A stretch of DNA of 64,000 nt, from assembly GCA_025141835.1 (NCBI GenBank), contig CP081102.1, positions 3,410,001-3,474,000 on the forward strand, in the 5' to 3' direction. Below, in pieces: positions 1 through 7,933 of this stretch. The notes beneath the pieces were generated by a model that did no database searches, was not told the origin of the DNA, and saw only the letters and a list, made by a program, of their open reading frames with translations. The translations under genes were made by a program, and so were the position numbers. Within the stretch, counting starts at the first letter, position 1. Every line of letters begins with the position of its first letter. Source of the stretch: Rhodobacteraceae bacterium M385. Its GTDB lineage: Bacteria; Pseudomonadota; Alphaproteobacteria; Rhodobacterales; Rhodobacteraceae.

Positions 1-562
1 GCAACGGGAATGGCCCCGGGTTGAAAACCCAGTCTACTCGGACATCAACTTCATCCTCCTTGGCATCGCGTTGGAACGGATCGAGGGCTGCTTGATCCAC
101 GACATGGACCCCGGCCCCGGCTTCACCTTTACCCCCCCGCCCGAGGCTTGTGCCGCGACGGAAGCCTGCACGTGGCGGGGTCGCGTGATGCACGGCGAGG
201 TCCATGATGAAAATTGCTATGCCCTGCAAGGCACCGGCCACGCGGGGTTGTTCGGCACCGCAGACGCTCTGTTAGATTTCGGGGAAGGTCTGTTGGAACG
301 CGGCCCCGACCTGACATGCGAAGCCCTTTCCGAACAGCGCACCCACGGGTGGGAAATCCGCTATCCCAATTGGTCGGGCGGACAGAAATGCGGGCCGAAA
401 ACGATCGGACACACCGGGTTTACCGGCACGGGCCTTTGGGTGGATCACTCCGCGGGCCAAGTCTGGACCCTGCTGACCAATCGCGTTCACCCCACTCGTC
501 ACGCCGAGACTGGGATCGCGACGCTACGACAAGAAGTGGGAGAGGCGCTCTATGGCTCATGA
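1..562 (+). CDS. Serine hydrolase (beta-lactamase/penicillin-binding-like family), 3' part only
   Basis: The gene runs off the left edge. The reading frame is open from base 2 and contributes about 186 residues before the stop. The visible part holds the second motif of the beta-lactamase-fold serine hydrolases, Y-S-D-I-N (YxN type), at about bases 38-52. It also holds a late H-T-G motif followed by F-T-G-T-G (about bases 410-430), which corresponds to the KTG triad. The S-x-x-K nucleophile motif must lie upstream of the window. The 3' end overlaps the anhydro-MurNAc kinase gene by 11 bases, so the two are probably one transcript and translationally coupled. That context suggests a role in cell-wall fragment processing or recycling, but this is inference; the family also includes esterases and beta-lactamases. 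Confidence 0.85.
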   Translation, partial: QREWPRVENPVYSDINFILLGIALERIEGCLIHDMDPGPGFTFTPPPEACAATEACTWRGRVMHGEVHDENCYALQGTGHAGLFGTADALLDFGEGLLERGPDLTCEALSEQRTHGWEIRYPNWSGGQKCGPKTIGHTGFTGTGLWVDHSAGQVWTLLTNRVHPTRHAETGIATLRQEVGEALYGS

Positions 563-1700
563 CAGGAAAATGCGCTGGTGCGTCGGCTTGATGACCGGCA
601 CCGTTTTGGACGGCAATATCGACGTCGCCCTCCTGCAAACCGATGGAGAGACCATTGGCGCGTTCGGACCCTACGCGCTCTATCCCTATGACACGGAAAC
701 CAACGAAATCCTTGCGAAATGCCTGAGCGACGCGAAGCCTTGGGCCTTCGACGGCCCCGAGCCTGCGATTTTCGCGCAGGCCGAGGCGCGGATCACCCGG
801 GCGCAATCGGACGCGGTGGCAAGGCTGGTCAAGGACGCGGGCCTGACCATGGACGATATCGCGGCTGTGGGCTTTCACGGGCAAACTGTCCTGCACCGCG
901 CGCCGTCCGCTGGACAACTTGGGCAGACCCGGCAGTTAGGCGATGGCCCGGCCATGGCGCGTCGTTTGGGCACGGAAGTTGTCTATGATTTCCGCAGTGC
1001 TGACATGGCTGCCGGCGGGCAAGGTGCGCCATTGTCGGCGATCTACCACGATGCGCTGCTTTCGACTCTCGATGATGCCGAAGGAACGGCGATCCTAAAC
1101 CTTGGCGGCGTAGCGAATGTCACAGGACGCGATGCAGACGGCGCCCTTGCCGCCTTTGACACCGGCCCCGCCAACGCGCCGATAAACGACTTCATGGGCC
1201 TGCGGGGACTGGGCGAGATGGACCGCGACGGAAGGCTCGCGGCCACGGGCACCGTTGACACCACTCTACTTGGTCGCGCGTTAGAGCACCCGTACCTATC
1301 CAAACCTTACCCCAAATCCTTGGACCGCTTTGATTTCGGCCACGATTGGGTGGCGCAGCTTTCCGACGCCGATGGTGCCGCGACGCTTACCGCCTTTACC
1401 GCCGCTGCGATTGGGCGCGGCTTGGACCGCCTGCCCGTGCGTCCCACCCGCTTGATCGTGTGTGGGGGCGGGCGGCACAATCCGACGCTCCTGAAAATGA
1501 TCGGCATCTACGCCGCTGTAGCGGTGGAAAAGGCCGAAGATCATGGCTGGGAAGGTGACGCCACAGAAGCACAGTGCTTTGCGTTTCTGGCGATGCGCCG
1601 CCTGCGGGAGCTTCCGGTGACGTTCTGGGGCACGACTGGCGTGGTAGAGCCGATGACGGCGGGGCGCATCGCCTCGGCCGCGTTGACTGACGATACGTAA
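552..1700 (+). CDS. anmK: Anhydro-N-acetylmuramic acid kinase
   Basis: Predicted cytoplasmic kinase of 382 residues that opens and phosphorylates 1,6-anhydro-MurNAc to MurNAc-6-phosphate during peptidoglycan recycling. The N-terminus carries the family signature G-L-M-T-G-T followed by D-G (canonical G-L-M-S-G-T-S-x-D-G). G-F-H-G-Q-T lies near residue 115, and a late G-G-G-R-H-N motif is the phosphate/sugar-binding region. Length is normal for AnmK (about 370). The ATG at 552 lies inside the upstream serine hydrolase gene (11-base overlap); an in-frame ATG at 570 (MRWCVG) is an equally reasonable start. The pairing with a serine hydrolase suggests a small cell-wall recycling unit. The family call is firm. 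Confidence 0.95.
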   Translation: MAHDRKMRWCVGLMTGTVLDGNIDVALLQTDGETIGAFGPYALYPYDTETNEILAKCLSDAKPWAFDGPEPAIFAQAEARITRAQSDAVARLVKDAGLTMDDIAAVGFHGQTVLHRAPSAGQLGQTRQLGDGPAMARRLGTEVVYDFRSADMAAGGQGAPLSAIYHDALLSTLDDAEGTAILNLGGVANVTGRDADGALAAFDTGPANAPINDFMGLRGLGEMDRDGRLAATGTVDTTLLGRALEHPYLSKPYPKSLDRFDFGHDWVAQLSDADGAATLTAFTAAAIGRGLDRLPVRPTRLIVCGGGRHNPTLLKMIGIYAAVAVEKAEDHGWEGDATEAQCFAFLAMRRLRELPVTFWGTTGVVEPMTAGRIASAALTDDT

Positions 1701-1705
1701 ACTAC

Positions 1706-1734
1706 TTGATCGTCAACCATTTTATCGCGCTAAT
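1706..1734 (+). promoter_or_regulatory. Candidate sigma-70 promoter for the AfuA-like transporter operon
   Basis: TTGATC at 1706-1711 and GCTAAT at 1729-1734 are separated by 17 bases. They lie 36 bases upstream of the solute-binding-protein ATG, and a good ribosome-binding site (GGGAGGAT) sits just before that ATG. The match is moderate and only inferred from consensus. Confidence 0.4.
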
Positions 1735-1769
1735 GGCCAAGGGAGAATTTCGACCTTTGGGAGGATAGA

Positions 1770-2792
1770 ATGAAAAATCGTTATACAACTGCCGCGTTGA
1801 TGGCCGCGACAGGCTTTTACATGGCCGCGCCCACAATGGCGCAAGCTGATGAATTGGTGCTCTACTGTTCTGTTCAAGAAGAATGGTGCCGTGGCATGTC
1901 TGAAGCCTTTGAGCGCGAGACCGGCATCGAGGTGCTGATGACGCGCCGCTCATCAGGTGAAACCTTCGCACAGCTCGCCGCTGAAGCTGAACAACCCCGT
2001 GGAGACGTCTGGTGGGGCGGTACCGGTGATCCGCATCTGCAAGCCGCTCAAGAAGGACTGACCGCAGAGTACCAGTCCGAGATGTTGGGCGACTTGCAGG
2101 ATTGGGCCGTGCGCCAAGCGGAAACGGCCAACTACCGTACCGTGGGTATCTATGCCGGTGGTTTGGGTTTTGGCTACAACTCGGATCTGGTGGATGAGAA
2201 CCCGCCCGCCTGTTGGGCCGACCTGCTGGACGAACGCTTTGCCGATGACGTACAGGTCGCAAACCCCAACTCCTCGGGCACGTCCTACACCATGCTGGCC
2301 ACGATGGTTCAGTTGATGGGCGAGGACGAGGCTTTCGCCTACCTTGCGCAACTTCACAACAACATCTCGCAGTACACACAATCGGGTTCTGCGCCGATCC
2401 GTGCAGCGGCAACCGGTGAGACGGCTGTTGGCATCGTCTTCATGCACGACGCTGTAGCACAAACGGTACAAGGCGCGCCGATTGTAGCGGTGGCGCCATG
2501 CGAAGGCACCGGCTACGAGGTTGGCTCCATGTCGTTGATCGAAGGCGGTCCGAACCCTGACAACGCGCGGGTTTTCTACGACTGGGCATTGACGCCTGAG
2601 GCGCAGGAAATCGGGGCGGCGAACAATAGCTATCAGATCCCCTCCAACCTGAACGCCGCAACTCCTGAGGCGTCTCCACGGCTCGAGGATATCACGCTGA
2701 TCGACTACAACTTCGCGCTATATGGCTCGTCCGAAGAACGCACCCGACTGTTGCAGCGCTGGGACGCAGACATCGGCTCTTTGGCGCAGTAA
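1770..2792 (+). CDS. ABC transporter substrate-binding protein, AfuA/FbpA family
   Basis: Periplasmic binding protein of 340 residues with a Sec signal peptide ending around T-M-A-Q-A. The mature N-terminus (D-E-L-V-L-Y-C-S) is typical of the iron/aminoethylphosphonate/sugar-phosphate binding cluster. A conserved region around residues 60-80 reads S-S-G-E-T-F-A-Q and D-V-W-W-G-G-T. I do not see the paired adjacent tyrosines that ferric-binding FbpA uses, so iron is not assured. AfuA of Actinobacillus, long called an iron binder, was shown to bind hexose phosphates. The phosphatase-family gene at the end of this operon fits a phosphorylated ligand, which is inference. The start is supported by GGGAGG seven bases upstream. 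Confidence 0.85.
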   Translation: MKNRYTTAALMAATGFYMAAPTMAQADELVLYCSVQEEWCRGMSEAFERETGIEVLMTRRSSGETFAQLAAEAEQPRGDVWWGGTGDPHLQAAQEGLTAEYQSEMLGDLQDWAVRQAETANYRTVGIYAGGLGFGYNSDLVDENPPACWADLLDERFADDVQVANPNSSGTSYTMLATMVQLMGEDEAFAYLAQLHNNISQYTQSGSAPIRAAATGETAVGIVFMHDAVAQTVQGAPIVAVAPCEGTGYEVGSMSLIEGGPNPDNARVFYDWALTPEAQEIGAANNSYQIPSNLNAATPEASPRLEDITLIDYNFALYGSSEERTRLLQRWDADIGSLAQ

Positions 2793-2798
2793 AACAGC

Positions 2799-4985
2799 GT
2801 GAGATTTGCCCTAACATCAGACCGAGCTGGCGCAGCTTGGCTCGGTCTGCTCGCCCTCTCGTTGGTGGCGTTTCCTTGGTATAAAGGCGCGTCGCTTTGG
2901 ACTGGTCCCACGGCATCTGCCTTGGTCGAGGCCCTGTCTGGCCGAGGCTGGCTTTGGCCGTTGATCCTTGTGGCCGCTGCGCTGGCTTTGATGGCCTTCA
3001 CCCGACGATGGCAGCAATCTAACGCGGCGCTTTGGCTGACATTGGGCGGCGTTGCCCTCTATCTTTGGCAGGGTTTCGCTGTGGGCCTTCGGGGGCCATC
3101 GCAAGCCTGGGTCGGACGTGCATTTGAAGCCGCCGCCGAGGGTCAATCCGGTATCGGCTGGGGCGGTTTCCTTGCGGGCGCGGCCCTTGTGGGTCTTCTG
3201 TCTGACTTGATCGCATCACGCGGCTTTTGCCGCGGTGAACGCTTTGCCTCGTTTTGCATTACCGCCATTGTCGCGGCGCTGACCGCATTCGTGTTCTTCC
3301 CGATCCTGAAGCTTGGCGTTGCGGCTTTTGTCGATACAGACGGCAACCTTGCGCTGGCGACGTTTTGGGAACGGATCACTGCGCCTGGTCTTTGGGGCGT
3401 CAACTGCCTTGTGGGCGGCGGGCGCTGCGGTGTCGTTATCAACACGGTTATCTTGGGCGTTCTTTCGGCGACCTTGGCCACGCTGCTTGGCCTTGCGCTG
3501 GCGCTGCTTGTGAACCGCACGGATTTCCGCTTGAAGCGTGCGTTGCGCGCGATTTCCATCCTTCCGATCATTACACCGCCTTTCGTGGTGGGCGTTGCGA
3601 TCATCCTTCTTTTTGGCCGTACCGGGCTTGTAACCTCGGGCGTCGCCGATCTGTTGGGCGTGCGTCCGGGCCGGTGGGTCTACGGACTTCCCGGCATTCT
3701 GATTGCCCAAGTTCTGGCCTTTGCGCCGGTGACGTTTCTTGTCCTGCTTTCGACGTTGGAGGCGATCAACCCGACCTTGGAAGAGGCCGCGCGGACCCTT
3801 GGCGCGCGCAGTATGAAGACCTTCCGATCCGTCACTTGGCCCCTTCTGCGCCCCGGCCTTGCGGCTGCGTTTCTTTTGGCGTTCATCGAAAGCCTTGCTG
3901 ATTTCGGCAACCCGATCGTGCTTGGCGGCGGGTACGAGGTGTTGTCGATCAAGATATTCTTCGCAGTCGTGGGCGCCCGTTACGACCTTGGCAATGCCGC
4001 CACCCTTGCAATCATTTTGCTGGCCCTGACACTGATCGCTTTCTGGCTGCAAATGCGCTGGATGGGCAACAAAAGCTATGTGACGGTGACGGGAAAATCT
4101 GATGCAGGGCTTGCGTCGCCTTTGCCGCCTGTCCTGAAGATCGGCGTACTGGCAGTGGTGCTTCCTTGGGTTGTTTTCACGTTGGCCGTCTATGTCATCA
4201 TCGTTAGTGGCGGTTTCGTCACCGATGTGGGCCGCTGGGATTTGACCCCCACCTTTGAGCATATCGTCACCGCCTTCCGGTTTGAGTTCGCCGAGGATGG
4301 ACTACAGCTCTATGGCTCGGCTTGGGATTCGATGATGACCACGCTTTGGGTGGCCGCGATGGCGGCTCCTCTGACGACGCTCATCGGTATCCTGACAGCA
4401 TGGCTTGTGGCCCGGCAGGATTTCGCAGGACGCCGCGCGTTCGAGTTTGGGACAATGCTGTCCTTCGCCATTCCCGGCACTGTTGTGGGTGTGTCCTATG
4501 TGGCGGCGTTCAACGTGCCGCCCGTCGACATCACCGGAACGGCGGCGATCCTGATCATCTGCTTTGTGTTCCGCAACATGCCCGTCGGCATGCGCGCAGG
4601 ACTTGCGGCATTGGCACAGATTGACCGAAGCATGGAGGAAGCTTCGCAGACTATGGGCGCAGGGGGGCTTACGACACTGCGCCGAGTGGTATTGCCGCTG
4701 ATCAAGCCTGCGGTCTTCACGGCGCTGGTCTATTCCTTCGTGACGGCGATGACGGCGGTTTCGGCGGTCATTTTCCTCGTCTCGGCCCGGCATAACATGG
4801 CAACGGCCTACATCATGGGCCGCGTCGAAGCCGGGGAATACGCGCTCGCCATTGCTTACTCCGCGGTGCTGATGATCGTCATGATCGTCTGCGTGGTGGT
4901 GATCCAAGCCCTTGTGGGTACGCGGAAGCTGGGGCGGCGCAAAGAATTGCAAGGCAAGGGCCAAGTACCCGAGCCAGCAGAATAA
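2799..4985 (+). CDS. ABC transporter permease, fused double-domain FbpB/AfuB type
   Basis: Inner-membrane permease of 728 residues containing two BPD_transp_1 domains in one chain, as in FbpB/AfuB-type systems. The first transport domain spans roughly residues 205-425 and has an EAA loop beginning E-A-A-R-T-L-G. The second spans about 500-710, with EASQTMGAGGLTTLRRVVLP as its EAA loop. An N-terminal block of several hydrophobic segments precedes the first domain. The start is GTG, six bases after the binding-protein stop. An ATPase gene follows 10 bases downstream, so the three genes form one importer. Confidence 0.92.
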   Translation: MRFALTSDRAGAAWLGLLALSLVAFPWYKGASLWTGPTASALVEALSGRGWLWPLILVAAALALMAFTRRWQQSNAALWLTLGGVALYLWQGFAVGLRGPSQAWVGRAFEAAAEGQSGIGWGGFLAGAALVGLLSDLIASRGFCRGERFASFCITAIVAALTAFVFFPILKLGVAAFVDTDGNLALATFWERITAPGLWGVNCLVGGGRCGVVINTVILGVLSATLATLLGLALALLVNRTDFRLKRALRAISILPIITPPFVVGVAIILLFGRTGLVTSGVADLLGVRPGRWVYGLPGILIAQVLAFAPVTFLVLLSTLEAINPTLEEAARTLGARSMKTFRSVTWPLLRPGLAAAFLLAFIESLADFGNPIVLGGGYEVLSIKIFFAVVGARYDLGNAATLAIILLALTLIAFWLQMRWMGNKSYVTVTGKSDAGLASPLPPVLKIGVLAVVLPWVVFTLAVYVIIVSGGFVTDVGRWDLTPTFEHIVTAFRFEFAEDGLQLYGSAWDSMMTTLWVAAMAAPLTTLIGILTAWLVARQDFAGRRAFEFGTMLSFAIPGTVVGVSYVAAFNVPPVDITGTAAILIICFVFRNMPVGMRAGLAALAQIDRSMEEASQTMGAGGLTTLRRVVLPLIKPAVFTALVYSFVTAMTAVSAVIFLVSARHNMATAYIMGRVEAGEYALAIAYSAVLMIVMIVCVVVIQALVGTRKLGRRKELQGKGQVPEPAE

Positions 4986-4995
4986 GGGGCAAGGT

Positions 4996-6009
4996 ATGAC
5001 CGAGACGGCAATCGAATTTGTGGACGTTGTTAAACGCTACGGCGATGCAACAGCGGTGGATCGCATCAACTTCTCGATCGGGAAGGGCGAATTGGTGACC
5101 TTCCTCGGCCCCTCGGGCTGCGGCAAGACCACCTCGCTCCGCCTTATTGCGGGGTTGGAGCTACCCACGGAGGGGCAAGTAAAGATCGCAGGCCGCGACG
5201 TAAGCCGTGACCCCGCATCCGAGCGCAATGTCGGCATGGTGTTCCAATCCTACGCCCTGTTTCCCCACATGACGGTGCTGGATAACGTGTCTTACGGGCC
5301 CACGATCCGGGGGGTCTCCAAGGCTGATGCCCGCGACCAAGCCCGAGCGATCTTGGATCAAGTGGGACTTGGCGGCTTGGAAGCGAGACTTCCGTCCGAG
5401 TTGTCAGGCGGTCAGCAACAACGCGTCGCCGTGGCCCGCGCCATCGTGCAACAGCCCGATGTTTTGCTATTTGATGAGCCCCTTTCCAACGTCGACGCTA
5501 AGCTGCGCCGAAAGGTTCGGGCCGAAATCCGCGACCTTCAGCAGCGTTTCGGGCTAACGGCTGTGTACGTCACCCATGACCAAGAAGAGGCATTGGCCGT
5601 ATCGGACCGTATCGTGGTGATGAAGATGGGCCAAATCGCCCAGATCGGCACCCCGGCGGAGCTGTACGAAAAGCCGGCCTCTGCCTTTGTTGCGGACTTC
5701 ATCGGCGATGCGAACTTGATCGAAGGGCGCATTGATGGCGGTCGTTTCACTGCCGCTCACCTGAACTTGCCCGTCGCAGCCCCCGACGGCACGACCACGG
5801 CAACAATCCGGCCCGAGCGGATCACGCTGGCCAAGGGCGGCGTCGCGACAATAACCTCAGCAAGTTATCTTGGCAGCCGGATGGAATATGTGGTCCAAGA
5901 CGAAGACCTAGAATTTCTAGTGTCGCGCCCGATCTCTGAACCCCGGCTTACGGCGGGGGATACGGTCGATCTGAAGATTGACCCCGACGACCTTATTCTT
6001 GTGCAATAG
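4996..6009 (+). CDS. ABC transporter ATP-binding protein (FbpC/AfuC/PotA type)
   Basis: Cytoplasmic ATPase of 337 residues that energises the upstream permease. Walker A reads G-P-S-G-C-G-K-T-T near residue 37, the signature L-S-G-G-Q-Q-Q-R near 135, and Walker B L-L-F-D-E-P-L-S near 155, followed by a switch histidine in V-T-H-D. About 100 C-terminal residues form a TOBE-like regulatory domain. The ATG at 4996 is preceded by GGGGCAAGG and matches the usual family start; longer in-frame upstream extensions overlap the permease gene and are unlikely. Confidence 0.93.
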   Translation: MTETAIEFVDVVKRYGDATAVDRINFSIGKGELVTFLGPSGCGKTTSLRLIAGLELPTEGQVKIAGRDVSRDPASERNVGMVFQSYALFPHMTVLDNVSYGPTIRGVSKADARDQARAILDQVGLGGLEARLPSELSGGQQQRVAVARAIVQQPDVLLFDEPLSNVDAKLRRKVRAEIRDLQQRFGLTAVYVTHDQEEALAVSDRIVVMKMGQIAQIGTPAELYEKPASAFVADFIGDANLIEGRIDGGRFTAAHLNLPVAAPDGTTTATIRPERITLAKGGVATITSASYLGSRMEYVVQDEDLEFLVSRPISEPRLTAGDTVDLKIDPDDLILVQ

Positions 6010-6017
6010 GACCTTCC

Positions 6018-6827
6018 ATGACCGATGCCGTTGACGCCCGCGCCGCCCTTGCCTCTGACCTTGCGCGCCGCGCGGGGCAGGTCGCGCTTGATTACTACCG
6101 CAACCGTGACGCGCTGGAGATCGAGACAAAGAACGGAGAGCTGGACCTTGTGACCATCGCCGACCGCGCGGTGGAGGACATGATCCGCGCCGAGATCGCC
6201 AGTCAGTTCCCCGACGACGCCATTCTGGGCGAAGAGGGCGGCGCAGCAAGCGGAAGCTCGGGCTACACATGGGTGATTGATCCGATCGACGGCACCGTTC
6301 CGTTCCTGATGGGCCTGCCCCATTGGTGCGTTGTCATCACTGTGGTTCAAGGCGCAGAAACCTTGGTGGGCGTGATCGACGTGCCGCTGCAAGGCGAACA
6401 ATTCATGGCCCGCGCAGGACAAGGCTTTACCATTGACGGGGTGAAAAGCACGCTCGACCCGACGCGCCGGATAGATCAGTGCCTTGTGGCCGTCGGCGCA
6501 TCGGACCGGACCCCGCCGGAACCTGCGGCAGGGATCATCCTTGGGTTGATGCAAGCAGGCGGCATGTTCTACCGCAACGGATCAGGCGCCAACATGCTGG
6601 CCTGTGTCGCCGCCGGGCGGCTTGGGGGCTACGTGGAAAACGCGATGAACCCATGGGACAGTCTGGCAGGGTTGTTGATGATCCGTGAGGCGGGCGGTGT
6701 GACCCATCCCTACCCCGCCGATGCGAAACTTGGCATGTGCCTGGGCGCTTCTGCCGGGGTGTGGGACAAGCTGCAAGAAGTCGTGGCAGCGCAATTCGCA
6801 GACGGCTTGCCCGAGGCAACCCGCTAG
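6018..6827 (+). CDS. Inositol monophosphatase-family phosphatase
   Basis: A 269-residue member of the lithium-sensitive Mg-dependent phosphatase family (inositol monophosphatase, histidinol phosphatase, 3'-phosphoadenosine phosphatase). The metal site is intact: E-E in I-L-G-E-E-G-G (about 72-73), D-P-I-D-G-T (88-93) and the distal W-D-S-L-A-G motif (about 214). Substrate cannot be told from sequence. It starts nine bases after the ABC ATPase stop and is the last gene of the transporter operon, which suggests that it dephosphorylates the imported compound or a product of it. A histidinol-phosphatase role is the main alternative, but no his genes are nearby. Confidence 0.9.
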   Translation: MTDAVDARAALASDLARRAGQVALDYYRNRDALEIETKNGELDLVTIADRAVEDMIRAEIASQFPDDAILGEEGGAASGSSGYTWVIDPIDGTVPFLMGLPHWCVVITVVQGAETLVGVIDVPLQGEQFMARAGQGFTIDGVKSTLDPTRRIDQCLVAVGASDRTPPEPAAGIILGLMQAGGMFYRNGSGANMLACVAAGRLGGYVENAMNPWDSLAGLLMIREAGGVTHPYPADAKLGMCLGASAGVWDKLQEVVAAQFADGLPEATR

Positions 6828-6829
6828 GT

Positions 6830-7759
6830 TCAGACGCCGCGAATGCCCGTTGGCAGGGCCGATACGACCTCGGCAATGGCGGATAGCGCGATCAGCGGCG
6901 CTTCGCGCAACGATGGTACGAGCCCGATGGGGCCGCGCACCCGGGCAAGGTCCGTGGCGCTCACCCCCAAGGTCGCCAACCGATCCAATCGTGCGGCGTG
7001 GGTGCGTTGACTGCCCAAACAGCCGATGAAGCTTGTGGGTGTCTGTACGGCGGCACGCAGAAGCTCGGGCTCCCAATCGTGATCGTGAAAAAGCGTCAGG
7101 AAGGCCGAATGCTCATCCAGCTCCGCTAGCGGCACCCCTAGCCCCAGAGAGGTAAGATGAACCGGCGGCTGTTCGCAAAGCGCCGTCGTGGCCGCGATAT
7201 CATCCTCGTCCGGGGACAGCAGGAAAATCTGGAAACCGGCCGATTTTCCCACCTCTGCCGTGGCCCGAAACACCGCCCCACGACCGGCCAGCACAAGACG
7301 CATCTTGGGCGTATAGGTGAACGAAATCGCCCCTTCCGGCCAGTCAAAACGCAGCGTCGCGGGGTGCCGCGCGACGAGGGTTTCATGGGCTGCGGTCAGT
7401 GCCTCGGTGTCGGGGGCAGGGTCAATCAACACCTCTAACGCGCCACCGCAGGGCAGCTTGAGGTCCAGGAATTGTGAGCCATTGCCGTAACGCACCACGC
7501 GCTTTGTGCCACTCTGCAACGCTTCGGCGGCATGGAACTGGATATCCTTGTCGATGCAGCCGTTCGACAGATAACCGACCATTGCCCCGGTATCTTCTAC
7601 CAGCGCCAATGAGCCTACTTCCCGCGCCGCGCCGCCCTCAATCGCGACCGAGGTAATCAACGCGAAACCTCGGTCCTGCGCGATCAGGCCTGTCGCATGG
7701 GCAAGCACATCACTGGGGTGCTCTACATAGGCGATGCTTTCGGACACTGGCTTCCTCAT
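6830..7759 (-). CDS. XdhC/CoxI-family molybdenum-cofactor maturation protein
   Basis: Cytoplasmic protein of about 309 residues of the XdhC/CoxI family, which binds molybdenum cofactor and helps sulfurate it or insert it into hydroxylases such as xanthine or CO dehydrogenase. The N-terminal XdhC_CoxI segment holds G-C-I-D near residue 67 and L-P-C-G-G about 40 residues later. The C-terminal half is a Rossmann-like XdhC_C domain. The ATG at 7759 is preferred; a GTG at 7765 is possible. No xdhA/xdhB-type subunits lie in the window, so the client enzyme is unknown. It converges with the phosphatase gene, with two bases between the stops. Confidence 0.85.
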   Translation of the reverse strand: MRKPVSESIAYVEHPSDVLAHATGLIAQDRGFALITSVAIEGGAAREVGSLALVEDTGAMVGYLSNGCIDKDIQFHAAEALQSGTKRVVRYGNGSQFLDLKLPCGGALEVLIDPAPDTEALTAAHETLVARHPATLRFDWPEGAISFTYTPKMRLVLAGRGAVFRATAEVGKSAGFQIFLLSPDEDDIAATTALCEQPPVHLTSLGLGVPLAELDEHSAFLTLFHDHDWEPELLRAAVQTPTSFIGCLGSQRTHAARLDRLATLGVSATDLARVRGPIGLVPSLREAPLIALSAIAEVVSALPTGIRGV

Positions 7760-7933
7760 CAACACGTTGGGTCGCTTGCACGGCGCTGAGGCCAGTCAAC
7801 CGACCGTATCAGCCCCACCGCCATTGTCGAGGCGAAGCGGCGTGGCAAAAAGAGCTTGGCCACAGAGCCCCGTCGCCTATCCTCTCCCAAAGGCACGCGT
7901 TTTGTTGGCCAGCCTTTTCGGGGAGTGTTCGGG

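Noticed and set aside
3216..4262. A 348-codon open frame antisense to the fused permease
   Set aside because: Its composition is dominated by charged residues from antisense reading of membrane helices, and the sense gene is certain.
7856..7933. Upstream TTG start for the adenylate cyclase
   Set aside because: It would add 26 residues without conserved features, starts with a rare codon and lacks a ribosome-binding site; the ATG at 7934 fits better.
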